From: Candidatus Methanogaster sp.
GTDB taxonomy: Archaea > Halobacteriota > Methanosarcinia > Methanosarcinales > Methanogasteraceae
Direction of reading: 5' to 3'
Length of the DNA: 37,877 nucleotides
NCBI GenBank assembly: GCA_003194445.1
Contig: PQXF01000015.1
Location: 11,759 to 49,635 of the forward strand
Within the stretch, counting starts at the first letter, position 1, and each line of letters begins with the position of its first letter. The position numbers and the translations under genes are program-made. The notes beneath the pieces are model-generated. The model was not told the origin of the DNA. It ran no database searches and worked only from the letters and a program-made list of their open reading frames with translations. This document shows, piece after piece, positions 18,401 through 25,542 of the stretch.

Positions 18401-18709
18401 GTCATCCAACTGTCTGAAAGGTTCATATAAGCAACCATCGGCGGTCTTTAAAAAGGTCCTGAATCCCTGATTGCCAACCAGCTGACAGGCTTTATTAAAG
18501 GAGAAAAATTCCATTATTGCGTTATCCTTATCTCTCACCCCCATGCTGGATATAGCCTGCACTCTATTAACATAATAACTCCATAATGGAACCCCCCATT
18601 TCCCGCCTATGCCCGGAAAAAAACTGGAAAATGGTTCAGCCCAGTTATAGTTTTCGATAACGAAACGATTTTTGTCATCGAGGTAATATCTGGGTTTTTC
18701 TTCATTCAT
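15401..18709 (-). CDS. GH94-like glycoside phosphorylase (GH94/GH149/GH161 type)
   Basis: This encodes 1102 residues with no signal peptide, so it is cytosolic. An N-terminal beta-sandwich of about 330 residues is followed by a linker helix region and an (alpha/alpha) barrel. The region RDVNQNRRNDVWFNP (411-425) corresponds in position to the catalytic-acid segment of cellobiose phosphorylase-like enzymes. Other conserved stretches are EGYWIDHWTYNMDLIDNF (about 520-537), DKPGWYDPLNGMPGLMAS and GRGFQPRLTGASAELLNMW. The length is larger than classic GH94 (about 800) and near that of the beta-1,3-glucan phosphorylases in GH149 and GH161. Such enzymes split a beta-glucoside with phosphate to give glucose 1-phosphate, or run in reverse. 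The precise family and linkage are not resolved. It is the last gene of the carbohydrate locus, 28 bases after the GT4 remnant. Confidence 0.8.
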   Translation of the reverse strand: MNEEKPRYYLDDKNRFVIENYNWAEPFSSFFPGIGGKWGVPLWSYYVNRVQAISSMGVRDKDNAIMEFFSFNKACQLVGNQGFRTFLKTADGCLYEPFRQLDDEKISQRLVISAEELELSEINSDLGIQITIDYFPLVNLPVAGLVRRVSIRNQRKKRLKIELIDGLPLILPFGMNQDCIKFIARHIEAMMQVVTVDGAPLFRLKQVPLDTPQVQRVKGCNFYFTFLSDRSEILKDSYAVDPESIFGVSGGFEYPWIFEKTGIEKILASDQRCESKTPCAFTLLSLDIPGDDGVVFYSIVGNTSSEERLKNFKGHIVEKGVIEEKREENRRIIREIEDNIATVSSNKDFDSYCAQTFLDNVMRGGLPVAFETQGSKNILYLYSRKHGDLERDYNHFVLEQTYLSQGNSHFRDVNQNRRNDVWFNPLIQDSNIITFFNLIQTDGFNPLVVNGLTYTAEDVPALKEWLGKIVKGPESYSDLLEMVKKPFTPGEFIMKIEDTGSGISNYDEIVATMLSFCKANDVGELHEGYWIDHWTYNMDLIDNFLMIFPDRLREILVDKYVYTFYDNPDIVMPRSKRYVLVDGAVRQYGAVIRDRDKTNLIESRKECPCRVRIEYGAGKIYSTNLLVKILSIIANKISSLDPEGIGMEMEADKPGWYDPLNGMPGLMASSICETLELMRTCSFLSDAISTIKMNDDESVSLFEDLYIFIIDLMEAIEERLSSVDEDRAFIFWDESHRIKEDYREKTRLGVSGKAVEMKISTVKEFLNKSIKLLDSIFSEIPIDKLFHKNGVCYTYFLNEVKRKEISSTGSGSLLVTPLEFKQKPISLFLEGPVHLLKVKKESASEIYRSVKNSGIYDRELRMYKTSESIEREPFEIGRARAYPPGWIENESVYLHMEYKFLLELLKAGLYEEYYEEIKNTMIPFLNPETYGRSILENSSFIVSSAFPDRKLHGRGFQPRLTGASAELLNMWIIMVAGECPFFVDRKGCLKLRLEPVLPGWFFTERDEVCQTYDGEGRAVNVTVPANSFAFKFLGKAVVVYHNDERKDTFGKDWTGIASYILKYADGATCESQGEVLDTPLANDVREGRVERIDVFLHRHSVA

Positions 18710-18737
18710 CAGGATAAAAGATCACAACTCAATGACT

Positions 18738-19040
18738 TTAATACTTTCCCCTGTTCGCTACCACACCCGCATGCACATCGATCGTCGAATCTGCCACCTT
18801 ATCCCACGTAAAATGCCGCGCCACCGGTTTTCTTACCCTCTTGCCCATCAGAGCAGCCTCACCCATATCATCGAGAAGGCCGCCCAAGCCCCATGCGATG
18901 TCAGATGCGTCATTCCCATTAACGTGGACGCCGATCTGATCCGTTTCGGATGGCATGACCTGATCACGGAAACCCGGGCTCACACCACTTGCACCAACGA
19001 CGTTGGCATGCCGGTCTGGGACGCCATAAACGGAGTCGGA
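18738..19040 (-). pseudogene. C-terminal remnant of a GT4 glycosyltransferase
   Basis: The minus strand encodes the nucleotide-sugar end of a GT-B glycosyltransferase: VVGASG, then FRDQV, QIGVHVNGNDASDIAWGL, GLLDD and RKPVARHFTWDKVAD. A frame change near 19005-19012 joins this to an upstream MASQTGMP block (compare the usual EAMA.G.PVV). Before about 19040 the similarity stops and the plus-strand TrkH fragment begins. About the first two thirds of the expected 350-420 residues are missing. A GTG at 18983 could start an 81-residue product, but it would lack the acceptor domain. It lies on the same strand and in line with GH35, GT2 and the phosphorylase, so it was probably a member of their operon. 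Confidence 0.75.
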
Positions 19041-19464
19041 TGGTGGCTCAAAAAAATTACACTTCCGGAGGAGGCAGTTATTCCATTTCGTATTGGAAAG
19101 AGAACTCTCTCTCTCGGAGGATCATAAGAACGCAGAACTATGAGGAGGTTTCGCTGCTCCCGAATCTATGGATTGTGTCTCTCCTGCCGGGCGTGGTTGT
19201 GCTCCTGCAGGTGGTACCGGCTGATTTTAATCTCGATGATGTGATCCTTGAGGTGGCATCCGCACAGGGCAATGCCCTGGCTCTCAAACCGGCATCACTA
19301 CAGCAAGTCTCCCTACCGCAGGCAAGATCATGCCGATATTTAATATGTGGATCGGGCGGATTGAGATCATTCTTGTTGTCTTTTTGCTGCGGACGCTTCT
19401 CGTGCGGGAGATTACGCAAGGTTCTCGTGCGGAAGACCGTCTACATCCGCCTGTTACCGGATAA
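19041..19464 (+). pseudogene. C-terminal remnant of a TrkH-type potassium transporter
   Basis: Three plus-strand frames in turn give the end of a TrkH/KtrB membrane subunit. First WWLKKITLPEEAVIPFRIGK (19041 on), then RRIIRTQNY...PADFNLDDVILEVASAQGN (about 19116-19272), then GITTASLPTAGKIMPIFNM and WIGRIEIILVVFLLRTLL (19291 on), ending TAA at 19462-19464. EVASAQGN...GITT and FNMWIGRIEI are the conserved selectivity-filter and final-helix region of TrkH. At least two frameshifts and loss of the first three quarters make it non-functional. It lies tail to tail with the downstream minus-strand gene, whose stop is at 19441. Confidence 0.8.
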
Positions 19465-20277
19465 CCACCCAAACACCCTCTGCAAAAACAAAAGAATCCG
19501 GTACTTGATCGGCAGCGCCTTTGACATAATCTTCCGCCCGGATAGCGCATCTCTAAGAAACCGCAATTTATCGCTGCTCCCGATCAGGTCCCGAAAAGTC
19601 TCACGATCCATGAAGAAGGCAAGCGGCTTAACCCCGAAATGTCTCTTCACGCTACCAGCGATCTGATGATACTCTCGCCGCCAATCCACGACCGATCCGG
19701 ATCCTGGCTTTATCGCATCGAGTGTTGTTATCAGGTTGATCGTGCCGCCCTCGATTCCGATGATCCAGTTCGTCCAGATATTATTCCCGCTGAAGATTGT
19801 GAGCATGACAAGTGCGTCATCAGGTGCAAAAGTCATGATCTTCTTAACCGTTTTATACTCGAGATTGGAAAGCCAGCTTAAACCGTCCGGGTACTGGCAG
19901 ATCCCGGTCCCGATCTCGGAGGATATGGCATCTTTTAGCGAGAACAACTGCTTGATATAATTGGCGTCAAAGTCAACAGTACGCTCAAATCTGGTGAATA
20001 TGCGTCGTATCGCAGGATAGGATATAGCATAGACCCGGTCCACACCTTCTTCGTGGTGCATCGCTTTGATAACGTCTTTCAGTTGCCGATCATCCGTAAA
20101 TCGACCTTTTAGTTCAGGTCTTGACCCCTGCCCGGTCTGCACGATCTTCAGTGGCACACCGGAATCGTGGATGATGATGATCGCAGTCTCTGGTTTGCCC
20201 CTGTGAAATAGGGCATGGTAAAGGTTGTTCCACTGCTCAACACTCCAGTCCAGGATTCTGATATTCTCACCGATCAT
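19441..20277 (-). CDS. Unknown protein of the carbohydrate locus
   Basis: This encodes 278 residues from the ATG at 20275-20277 (MIGENIRILDW); a TTG five codons earlier is also open. No signal peptide is present. It reads as a mixed alpha/beta soluble protein, with an FSGNNIWTNWIIGIEGG block near the middle and a basic, amphipathic C-terminus (KYRILLFLQRVFGWL) that might bind a membrane. I do not recognise a family. Its start overlaps the GH35-like stop by 11 bases, so it is translated from the same message. Its 3' end (TAG) overlaps the TrkH remnant. A role in glycan handling or regulation is inferred from position only. Confidence 0.7.
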   Translation of the reverse strand: MIGENIRILDWSVEQWNNLYHALFHRGKPETAIIIIHDSGVPLKIVQTGQGSRPELKGRFTDDRQLKDVIKAMHHEEGVDRVYAISYPAIRRIFTRFERTVDFDANYIKQLFSLKDAISSEIGTGICQYPDGLSWLSNLEYKTVKKIMTFAPDDALVMLTIFSGNNIWTNWIIGIEGGTINLITTLDAIKPGSGSVVDWRREYHQIAGSVKRHFGVKPLAFFMDRETFRDLIGSSDKLRFLRDALSGRKIMSKALPIKYRILLFLQRVFGWLSGNRRM

Positions 20278-22438
20278 GAGAAGCGACCTCAAGAATCCGG
20301 ACCGTGTACGCAGGAATCCTGATCATCGGACCAACCATCTCTTCGCTATCCGGATCAAGATATATCCCTCCGATATCAACATCTTTCTCATCCATCCGAG
20401 TGTTTGCAACGAATAGAATCTCTCTGCCGTCTGCTCCGTCTGCTATGTGCACTGTTGCATCGATCTGTGGATCGGTACACGGAATCACGCGCCGCATCCC
20501 GCAAGCGGTTGCGATCCGATCGATTATGCTGATCAGCCCTGCCGGGATATCTTCTGTAATCCTTGGAAAGAGGAATCCAAAGTGGATGATACTACCATTC
20601 CCGATTTTCTGCTGGTAGATGATTGTTCCCGGGTCAGCGGTCAGAACGGAAACGGTATCGGCTGTGCCACCGGTTGCACCATCAGTTGTACCGTCGGTTA
20701 CGCCGGTATCGAATATATCTACATCTTTCATTATGATACCTTCCACCATCACCTCGTCCATTCGTCCGTCAGGCTTTGGTAGATATTCTCCGATAATTCC
20801 AAATTCTCTGATATGTTCGTCGAATTCAGGGACTCTTGGTCCCATGACAAGACATCCACCACCTTTTACATAGTTGATTAATTTATCCTGAACGTCTCTG
20901 CTCATGAAATCAAATGTAGGCACTGCCACCACCCGGTACTCAGAAAGCCGTTCCAGTGGAAGTTCAGTATCCCCGATAGTAACAGCGTACTTCGCAGCAC
21001 CGAATCCATAGTACAGTGCATCCCACTGCAGCCCATATTTAAGCGGGATTACGTCATTAAATCCAAGATCGTCCTCACTGACATAGTACTCATGCGTGAT
21101 GCCGCCAACAATCGGGATCGGCGTGAGAAGCGATGATGCAAGTTCGAGACGGGCACAATCACGATTTATTAACAGGATTCCTTCAAATTTTATCCTCATT
21201 TTCTGATAATTCATCCGTTTGATGATCCGGTTAAACCTCTGGTAGAACCGAAATCGATCTTTTCTGACTCCTCCGAATCGGTCGATCGGGCTTCCAACCC
21301 ACCGCTCACGCTCGACCAACATGTAAAAATTGATTCCTGAAAATCCGTGCATAAGCGCGGCGTAAGTTGTGAATTCGGCATCGTCGAGCATGATCGGTTT
21401 GACCGGGATCGGGAGTGCGACGAACCCCGATGCAAACTCTGTTATGAACGGCACGCTGCTCGTGCCATTGAGATACTGGACGCACCGTTTTACCTTGTGA
21501 TACTCCTCTTTATAGTAGTAGAGATCAAAACCTACCGCATCAACGATCTCTTCCATCTTAATCTGGTTGTATGGCGGTTTTATGCATATCCCTGGCAGAT
21601 TATGATACATGAACGTGGTAATGCCGCGCTCCTTCAACAGATCGCTGATACGGGTAAGCCCGTGCTGTAAATAATATTCCTTGTACTCGATCCAGTCCAG
21701 ATAATATGGAAGATCGTTTCGACCCCTTGCATTGAAATCGCGGGGTGGCGGCACTTTATCAAACGAATCGTAATCTGTTCCGTATATGCGGTTCAACTGC
21801 TCGATGTTGTGGTATTTTTCGTTTAAGAACCGTAGATACAGAAGAATCGCACCTTCTGAGTAGTCGTGATCATACGGCTGGATGCGCAGGAAGAAAGACA
21901 TCTCGTTGTCCGCCTGAACAGCGATTACGCAGCCGTGTGGATGGAGATGATCTCTTATGATCGGGCAGACGCGATCGAAATATATTCCGACTTCTTGATA
22001 AAATTTTTCCGATGCATAACTTGGTACAGGAAACATCCTTGGAGGTGATGGGAATACCACTGGTGTGCCGTCGGCAGTGACCGATTGGACCAGGGGATCC
22101 TCCAGAACCCGCTTTGGAAACCCGAAATATGTGATCTCGGAGTTGACATGCGGACCCGGACGCAGAAGCACACGCAGATCCTTATCCTCACAGAGTGTTA
22201 AGAATGCGTCAAGATCGTAGTTAGGGTTGATTTCTCCAAAATCAAACTCTCCCGGGGAGATTTCATGAACACCCCATGGTATATAGGTGCAGACGACTGA
22301 AAACCCCATTCCACGGACTCGATCGAGGATCTCCTCCCATCGCAAGCGTTCGAGCCGCCAGTAATGAACACTGCCACTCACAAGAAGCATTCGTTCATCA
22401 TCAAGATAAAAATCCCCATCTCGTGCCGTCAGTGCCAT
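20267..22438 (-). CDS. GH35/GH42-like beta-glycosidase
   Basis: This encodes 723 residues with no signal peptide. The N-terminal (beta/alpha)8 barrel starts GSVHYWRLERLRWEEIL and CTYIPWGVHE, as in GH35 proteins. The proposed acid/base is the Glu of QADNEMSFF (about 179) and the nucleophile is the Glu of FITEFASGF (about 334). A second domain (about 490-570; VVAVPTFDFMSRDVQDKLINY, then GGGCLVMGP) resembles the glutamine-amidotransferase-like middle domain of GH42. A Thr/Gly/Asp-rich stretch near 620 looks like an insertion loop. The substrate is probably a beta-galactoside or beta-glucan type glycan, not predictable more closely. I chose the ATG at 22436-22438 (MALTARDG), one base after the GT2 stop, rather than the start six codons upstream. 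Confidence 0.82.
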   Translation of the reverse strand: MALTARDGDFYLDDERMLLVSGSVHYWRLERLRWEEILDRVRGMGFSVVCTYIPWGVHEISPGEFDFGEINPNYDLDAFLTLCEDKDLRVLLRPGPHVNSEITYFGFPKRVLEDPLVQSVTADGTPVVFPSPPRMFPVPSYASEKFYQEVGIYFDRVCPIIRDHLHPHGCVIAVQADNEMSFFLRIQPYDHDYSEGAILLYLRFLNEKYHNIEQLNRIYGTDYDSFDKVPPPRDFNARGRNDLPYYLDWIEYKEYYLQHGLTRISDLLKERGITTFMYHNLPGICIKPPYNQIKMEEIVDAVGFDLYYYKEEYHKVKRCVQYLNGTSSVPFITEFASGFVALPIPVKPIMLDDAEFTTYAALMHGFSGINFYMLVERERWVGSPIDRFGGVRKDRFRFYQRFNRIIKRMNYQKMRIKFEGILLINRDCARLELASSLLTPIPIVGGITHEYYVSEDDLGFNDVIPLKYGLQWDALYYGFGAAKYAVTIGDTELPLERLSEYRVVAVPTFDFMSRDVQDKLINYVKGGGCLVMGPRVPEFDEHIREFGIIGEYLPKPDGRMDEVMVEGIIMKDVDIFDTGVTDGTTDGATGGTADTVSVLTADPGTIIYQQKIGNGSIIHFGFLFPRITEDIPAGLISIIDRIATACGMRRVIPCTDPQIDATVHIADGADGREILFVANTRMDEKDVDIGGIYLDPDSEEMVGPMIRIPAYTVRILEVASHDR

Positions 22439-22439
22439 A

Positions 22440-23186
22440 TCACTTGCGTATACCAACGTATTCCCGCAGATCCGCGACTCTGAGTCTCTTTGTAAGCCTA
22501 TCCATCAATGTCGAATCCAGTTTCCAGCCAAGATCCAGTTGTGCGTAATAATAGACCGTTCCGAGAAGTCCCATCGATTCCAGACGTCTGGATGAGTTCG
22601 TAACTTTTATGTGAGGAAAAAACTTCACATCTCCGATCTTGTTTATCCGTCTGCTAAAGTCCACATCCTCGAGCAGGACATTTTTGTACCCACCACACTT
22701 CCAGTATGCATCCCATCGCACACAGGTGTTAAAACCCGGAAGAGTGATAGAGAGCAATTTATCGCGCATCGAAAAATACTTGTTGGCGAGGGTCTCTGCA
22801 AGTTTTATCTGCTCTGATTGTTCTGAAAACTCAAATCCGGTTGAGAATGCGACAAGATCGGGATCGGTCTCGAATGTTTCGTAGACATAAGCAAGGTAGT
22901 ACCCGGGCATCATGGTATCTGCGTCGATGAATATAAGATATCTACTGCTCTTGCTTGCATTCATGACTCCAAAGTGTCTACCTGCCCCAATCCCGCGCTC
23001 TTCGCAGTAGATGACGCTGTCAGCATACCTCTTTGCGATATCAAGACTTCCGTCCGTACTGCCACCGTCGGACACGATCAGCTCGTAGGGTATGTTTGTG
23101 TTCTGGTTCGCAATCGATTCGAGCGTCGCCTCGAGGCAGTTAGCCTCGTTTAAGACCGGCACTATGACCGAGATCTCAGGTTCCAT
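22440..23186 (-). CDS. Family 2 glycosyltransferase
   Basis: This encodes 248 residues of a GT-A fold: ISVIVPVLNEANCLEATL at the N-terminus, IVSDGGSTDGS (about 37-47), the metal-binding DAD (88-90) in LIFIDADTMMPG, and the LLEDVDFSRRI acceptor-side motif near 171. It is a soluble, single-domain enzyme that transfers a sugar from a nucleotide donor, probably in glycan or glycolipid assembly. It is the first gene of the carbohydrate locus, with the GH35-like ATG one base after its TGA. A TATA-like box is placed about 28 bases before its ATG. Confidence 0.9.
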   Translation of the reverse strand: MEPEISVIVPVLNEANCLEATLESIANQNTNIPYELIVSDGGSTDGSLDIAKRYADSVIYCEERGIGAGRHFGVMNASKSSRYLIFIDADTMMPGYYLAYVYETFETDPDLVAFSTGFEFSEQSEQIKLAETLANKYFSMRDKLLSITLPGFNTCVRWDAYWKCGGYKNVLLEDVDFSRRINKIGDVKFFPHIKVTNSSRRLESMGLLGTVYYYAQLDLGWKLDSTLMDRLTKRLRVADLREYVGIRK

Positions 23187-23209
23187 GATTAGATTCTTGG
23201 TGCCAGATG

Positions 23210-23220
23210 CACTTTAAACG
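23210..23220 (-). promoter_or_regulatory. TATA-like box of the carbohydrate locus
   Basis: On the minus strand CGTTTAAAGTG is centred about 28 bases upstream of the GT2 ATG at 23186, the expected spacing for a nearly leaderless archaeal transcript. It lies in the short gap after the ubiB-like gene, so the locus can be transcribed on its own. Confidence 0.45.
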
Positions 23221-23234
23221 TTGAGATGGTGGTG

Positions 23235-24941
23235 CTACATCTGCCCGTGCCTGAGAATCGAGAAGAGAAGCCAGAACCCCATCATCCCCGCACCAAGAAA
23301 CCCGATGATTCCGATTACCGGGATGTCATGCCACAATGGCGGAATTCCTGCGAGCACGAGCAACCCGGAGCCAATGACAAGCGATGCCAGAACGATAGCG
23401 AAACTGATGCGATTGCTGACCTGATCAAGAGTCTTCTGCATCGGCTCAAGTCCCCGGTGTTCAAACTTGATCGTAGTCCCTCCACTCTTTACCTGCTTCA
23501 GGATGTCACGAAAAGCCCCTGGAATCTCTTTTAAGAGGTGGATGATCTCAGCACCTGCGTTTAACATATCAGCTGCCACGCGTTTTGGATGCATCCGCTC
23601 TATCCGGATGCGTTTGATGAACGGGGTTGCTGAACCGACAAAATCAAAATCAGGGTCAAGCACCGTTCCAAGCCCCTCAACCGTTGTAATCGCCTTAACC
23701 ATCATGAAGAGGTTTGGCGGAATCTGCAAACGGTGGTGCGAGACAAGATCCATAAACTGGCGCAAGAGCCGCCCTGCATTGATCTCTTTTAATGGTTTTC
23801 CGATGTACTGCATCGTCAGGTCGGAAACATCCGGTTCCATCTTTCGGCGATCTACCGGCACATCCTGCGTGGTAAGTCGCAGCAGCGCATCGGTCGCTTT
23901 CGACTCGTTCTGGCGCACGACTGCAACGACGAGATCCACGATCTCATCTCTGGTCCGCCTGTCGATGCGCCCCATCATCCCGAAATCCAGATAGCAGATC
24001 ACGTTATCAGGCAGTATCATGATGTTTCCAGGGTGTGGATCGGCATGGAAGAAGCCATGCACAAGTATCTGCTCGAAGATCAGGTCTGCGCCGCGTGCTG
24101 CGATCACACTCCTGTCAAAACCCTCCGCTTCCAGTCGGTCGATATCAGATGCTTTGACACCATCGATGTACTCCATCGTGAGAACACGCGCTGTTGTCGC
24201 ATCGGCAAAGACTTTTGGCACGTAAACCGTAGGATCGTCCGGAAACTGTCTTGAAAATCGCTCGATATAGAACGCCTCGTTGTTATAATCGATCTCCTTC
24301 TTAATAGTATCTGCAAATTCCGTAACAATCCTTGTGGGGTTATATATCTGGTACGCATCCACATTCTGCTCCAGAAGCGTTGCCAGATGAAACATAATCT
24401 CCAGATCAACCTCGATCGTCTTTTTGATGTCAGGACGCTGCACCTTGACAGCCACATCCTCTCCAGTTGCGAGTGTGGCGCGATGCACCTGTCCGATAGA
24501 TGCTGCTGCAACCGGAGTCTCGTCAAAGTCCTGAAATATCGTATCCATCGGGGCACTCAGTTCGGATTCGATCGTCCTCTTAACATCCTCGAATGGAAAC
24601 GGCGGAACCTTATCCTGAAGCTTCTCAAACTGGGTGATGAACTCCATTGGGATCAGGTCAGGGCGTGTGGACAAGATCTGCCCCATCTTAATGAATGTGG
24701 GACCGAGTTCTTCCATCGACAGTCTCACCCGTTCCGGTAGTGTTAACTCCCTGATTCGCTCCTGCTCTCTCCTCATCTTTTTCGGGAGTGCGATATCAAC
24801 ATAACGCCCTATATGCAAGGCATCTATCACATCGCCGAAGCCGTATCTGAACAGAATCGTAAGAATCTGGCGGTAACGCTCAATGTGACGATATGTGCGT
24901 GAGATAACTCCAATTTTATGTATGGGCATTATTTTCCCCAT
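23235..24941 (-). CDS. UbiB/ABC1 (AarF) atypical protein kinase
   Basis: This encodes 568 residues. It carries the family's KxGQ motif in FIKMGQILSTRPDLIP (about 83-98), an Ala-rich nucleotide loop AAASIGQVHRA (about 145-155), the lysine in VAVKVQRP (Lys166), HADPHPGN (299-306) and CYLDFGMMGR with the DFG-like metal site (about 317-325). Two C-terminal membrane helices (about 510-530 and 537-560) anchor it. These ATPases support isoprenoid lipid or quinone biosynthesis and lipid homeostasis in other organisms; in archaea the lipid partner is unknown. A second ATG four codons in (MPIHKIGV) is also possible. It is divergent from a phasin-like gene. The stop is TAG. Confidence 0.92.
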   Translation of the reverse strand: MGKIMPIHKIGVISRTYRHIERYRQILTILFRYGFGDVIDALHIGRYVDIALPKKMRREQERIRELTLPERVRLSMEELGPTFIKMGQILSTRPDLIPMEFITQFEKLQDKVPPFPFEDVKRTIESELSAPMDTIFQDFDETPVAAASIGQVHRATLATGEDVAVKVQRPDIKKTIEVDLEIMFHLATLLEQNVDAYQIYNPTRIVTEFADTIKKEIDYNNEAFYIERFSRQFPDDPTVYVPKVFADATTARVLTMEYIDGVKASDIDRLEAEGFDRSVIAARGADLIFEQILVHGFFHADPHPGNIMILPDNVICYLDFGMMGRIDRRTRDEIVDLVVAVVRQNESKATDALLRLTTQDVPVDRRKMEPDVSDLTMQYIGKPLKEINAGRLLRQFMDLVSHHRLQIPPNLFMMVKAITTVEGLGTVLDPDFDFVGSATPFIKRIRIERMHPKRVAADMLNAGAEIIHLLKEIPGAFRDILKQVKSGGTTIKFEHRGLEPMQKTLDQVSNRISFAIVLASLVIGSGLLVLAGIPPLWHDIPVIGIIGFLGAGMMGFWLLFSILRHGQM

Positions 24942-24953
24942 AGTTCAGGCATA

Positions 24954-24967
24954 TATTCAATTGAATA
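24954..24967. promoter_or_regulatory. 14-base palindrome in the ubiB/phasin divergent region
   Basis: TATTCAATTGAATA is a perfect palindrome 13 bases upstream of the ubiB-like ATG and about 77 bases upstream of the phasin-like ATG. It is well placed to be an operator that acts on one or both genes. No regulator is identified. Confidence 0.4.
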
Positions 24968-25043
24968 CGCGCGTCATTAAAACTTTTCAGCCTGTGCCAA
25001 AAGTTATATGTCAGAAATGTCTTGTGATATCAGGAGGATTACT

Positions 25044-25352
25044 ATGATAGAATCACTTAGAAGACTGGGACTCCTTGGAATTGGTGCGATATCCATCACC
25101 GAGGAGAAAGTCAAGCAAGTCGTAAATGAACTCGTTGAAAAGGGAGAGGTGAGTACCGAGGAAGGAAAAACCCTCGTTCACGAACTCATGGCCGAGAAGA
25201 AGAAGCAGATGCAGGACTTCGATGAAAAAATCTCGAAGGATGTGCAGAACGCCGTCGGTAAAGCAAAGATCGCATCGAAGGATGATGTTTCTCGTCTGGA
25301 AGATAAGATCACAGAACTTGAAAAGACTATCGAAAAACTCCTCGAAAAATAA
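25044..25352 (+). CDS. Phasin-like coiled-coil protein
   Basis: This encodes 102 residues. The N-terminus has a short hydrophobic stretch (LRRLGLLGIGAISIT). It is followed by long amphipathic helices, KVKQVVNELVEKGEVSTEEG and KTLVHELMAEKKKQ, and a coiled coil (VSRLEDKITELEKTIEKLL). This pattern matches the polyhydroxyalkanoate-granule regulator-like phasin family (COG3937), often found next to UbiB/ABC1 genes. The real role in archaea is not known; lipid- or membrane-surface binding is plausible. I chose the ATG at 25044 because AGGAGG lies eight bases upstream; the open frame begins 12 codons earlier. Confidence 0.8.
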   Translation: MIESLRRLGLLGIGAISITEEKVKQVVNELVEKGEVSTEEGKTLVHELMAEKKKQMQDFDEKISKDVQNAVGKAKIASKDDVSRLEDKITELEKTIEKLLEK

Positions 25353-25542
25353 GGGGAGTATGTTTATCTCGTCGAGGGAGGCGGATAACGATGAAAGCAC
25401 TGATGAGATGATTGGCAGAATGTAGGATCATTGATCCGGTGCCGTATTCCAGCAGTGCCACACCATCTTTACGGTAGATTACAACTCCAATTCTCTCAAA
25501 AAGATCCTCAATCAGGATATGAGCCGCACCCCCACATTGCGG
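25353..25542 (-). other. Gap with a possible gene remnant downstream of nnr
   Basis: Read on the minus strand directly after the nnr stop, an open frame without a usual start codon gives CGGAAHILIEDLFERIG, then VVIYRKDGVALLEYGTGS, then SANHLISAF. It looks protein-like and may be the remains of another gene of the nnr operon. I cannot name the family. On the plus strand there is only a 21-codon ORF after the phasin-like stop (25362-25425). Confidence 0.25.

Noticed and set aside
18989-19666. A 225-residue plus-strand frame as one gene
   Set aside because: Only its middle matches TrkH; the rest is antisense to the 278-residue protein gene. The TrkH similarity hops between three frames, so this is a remnant.
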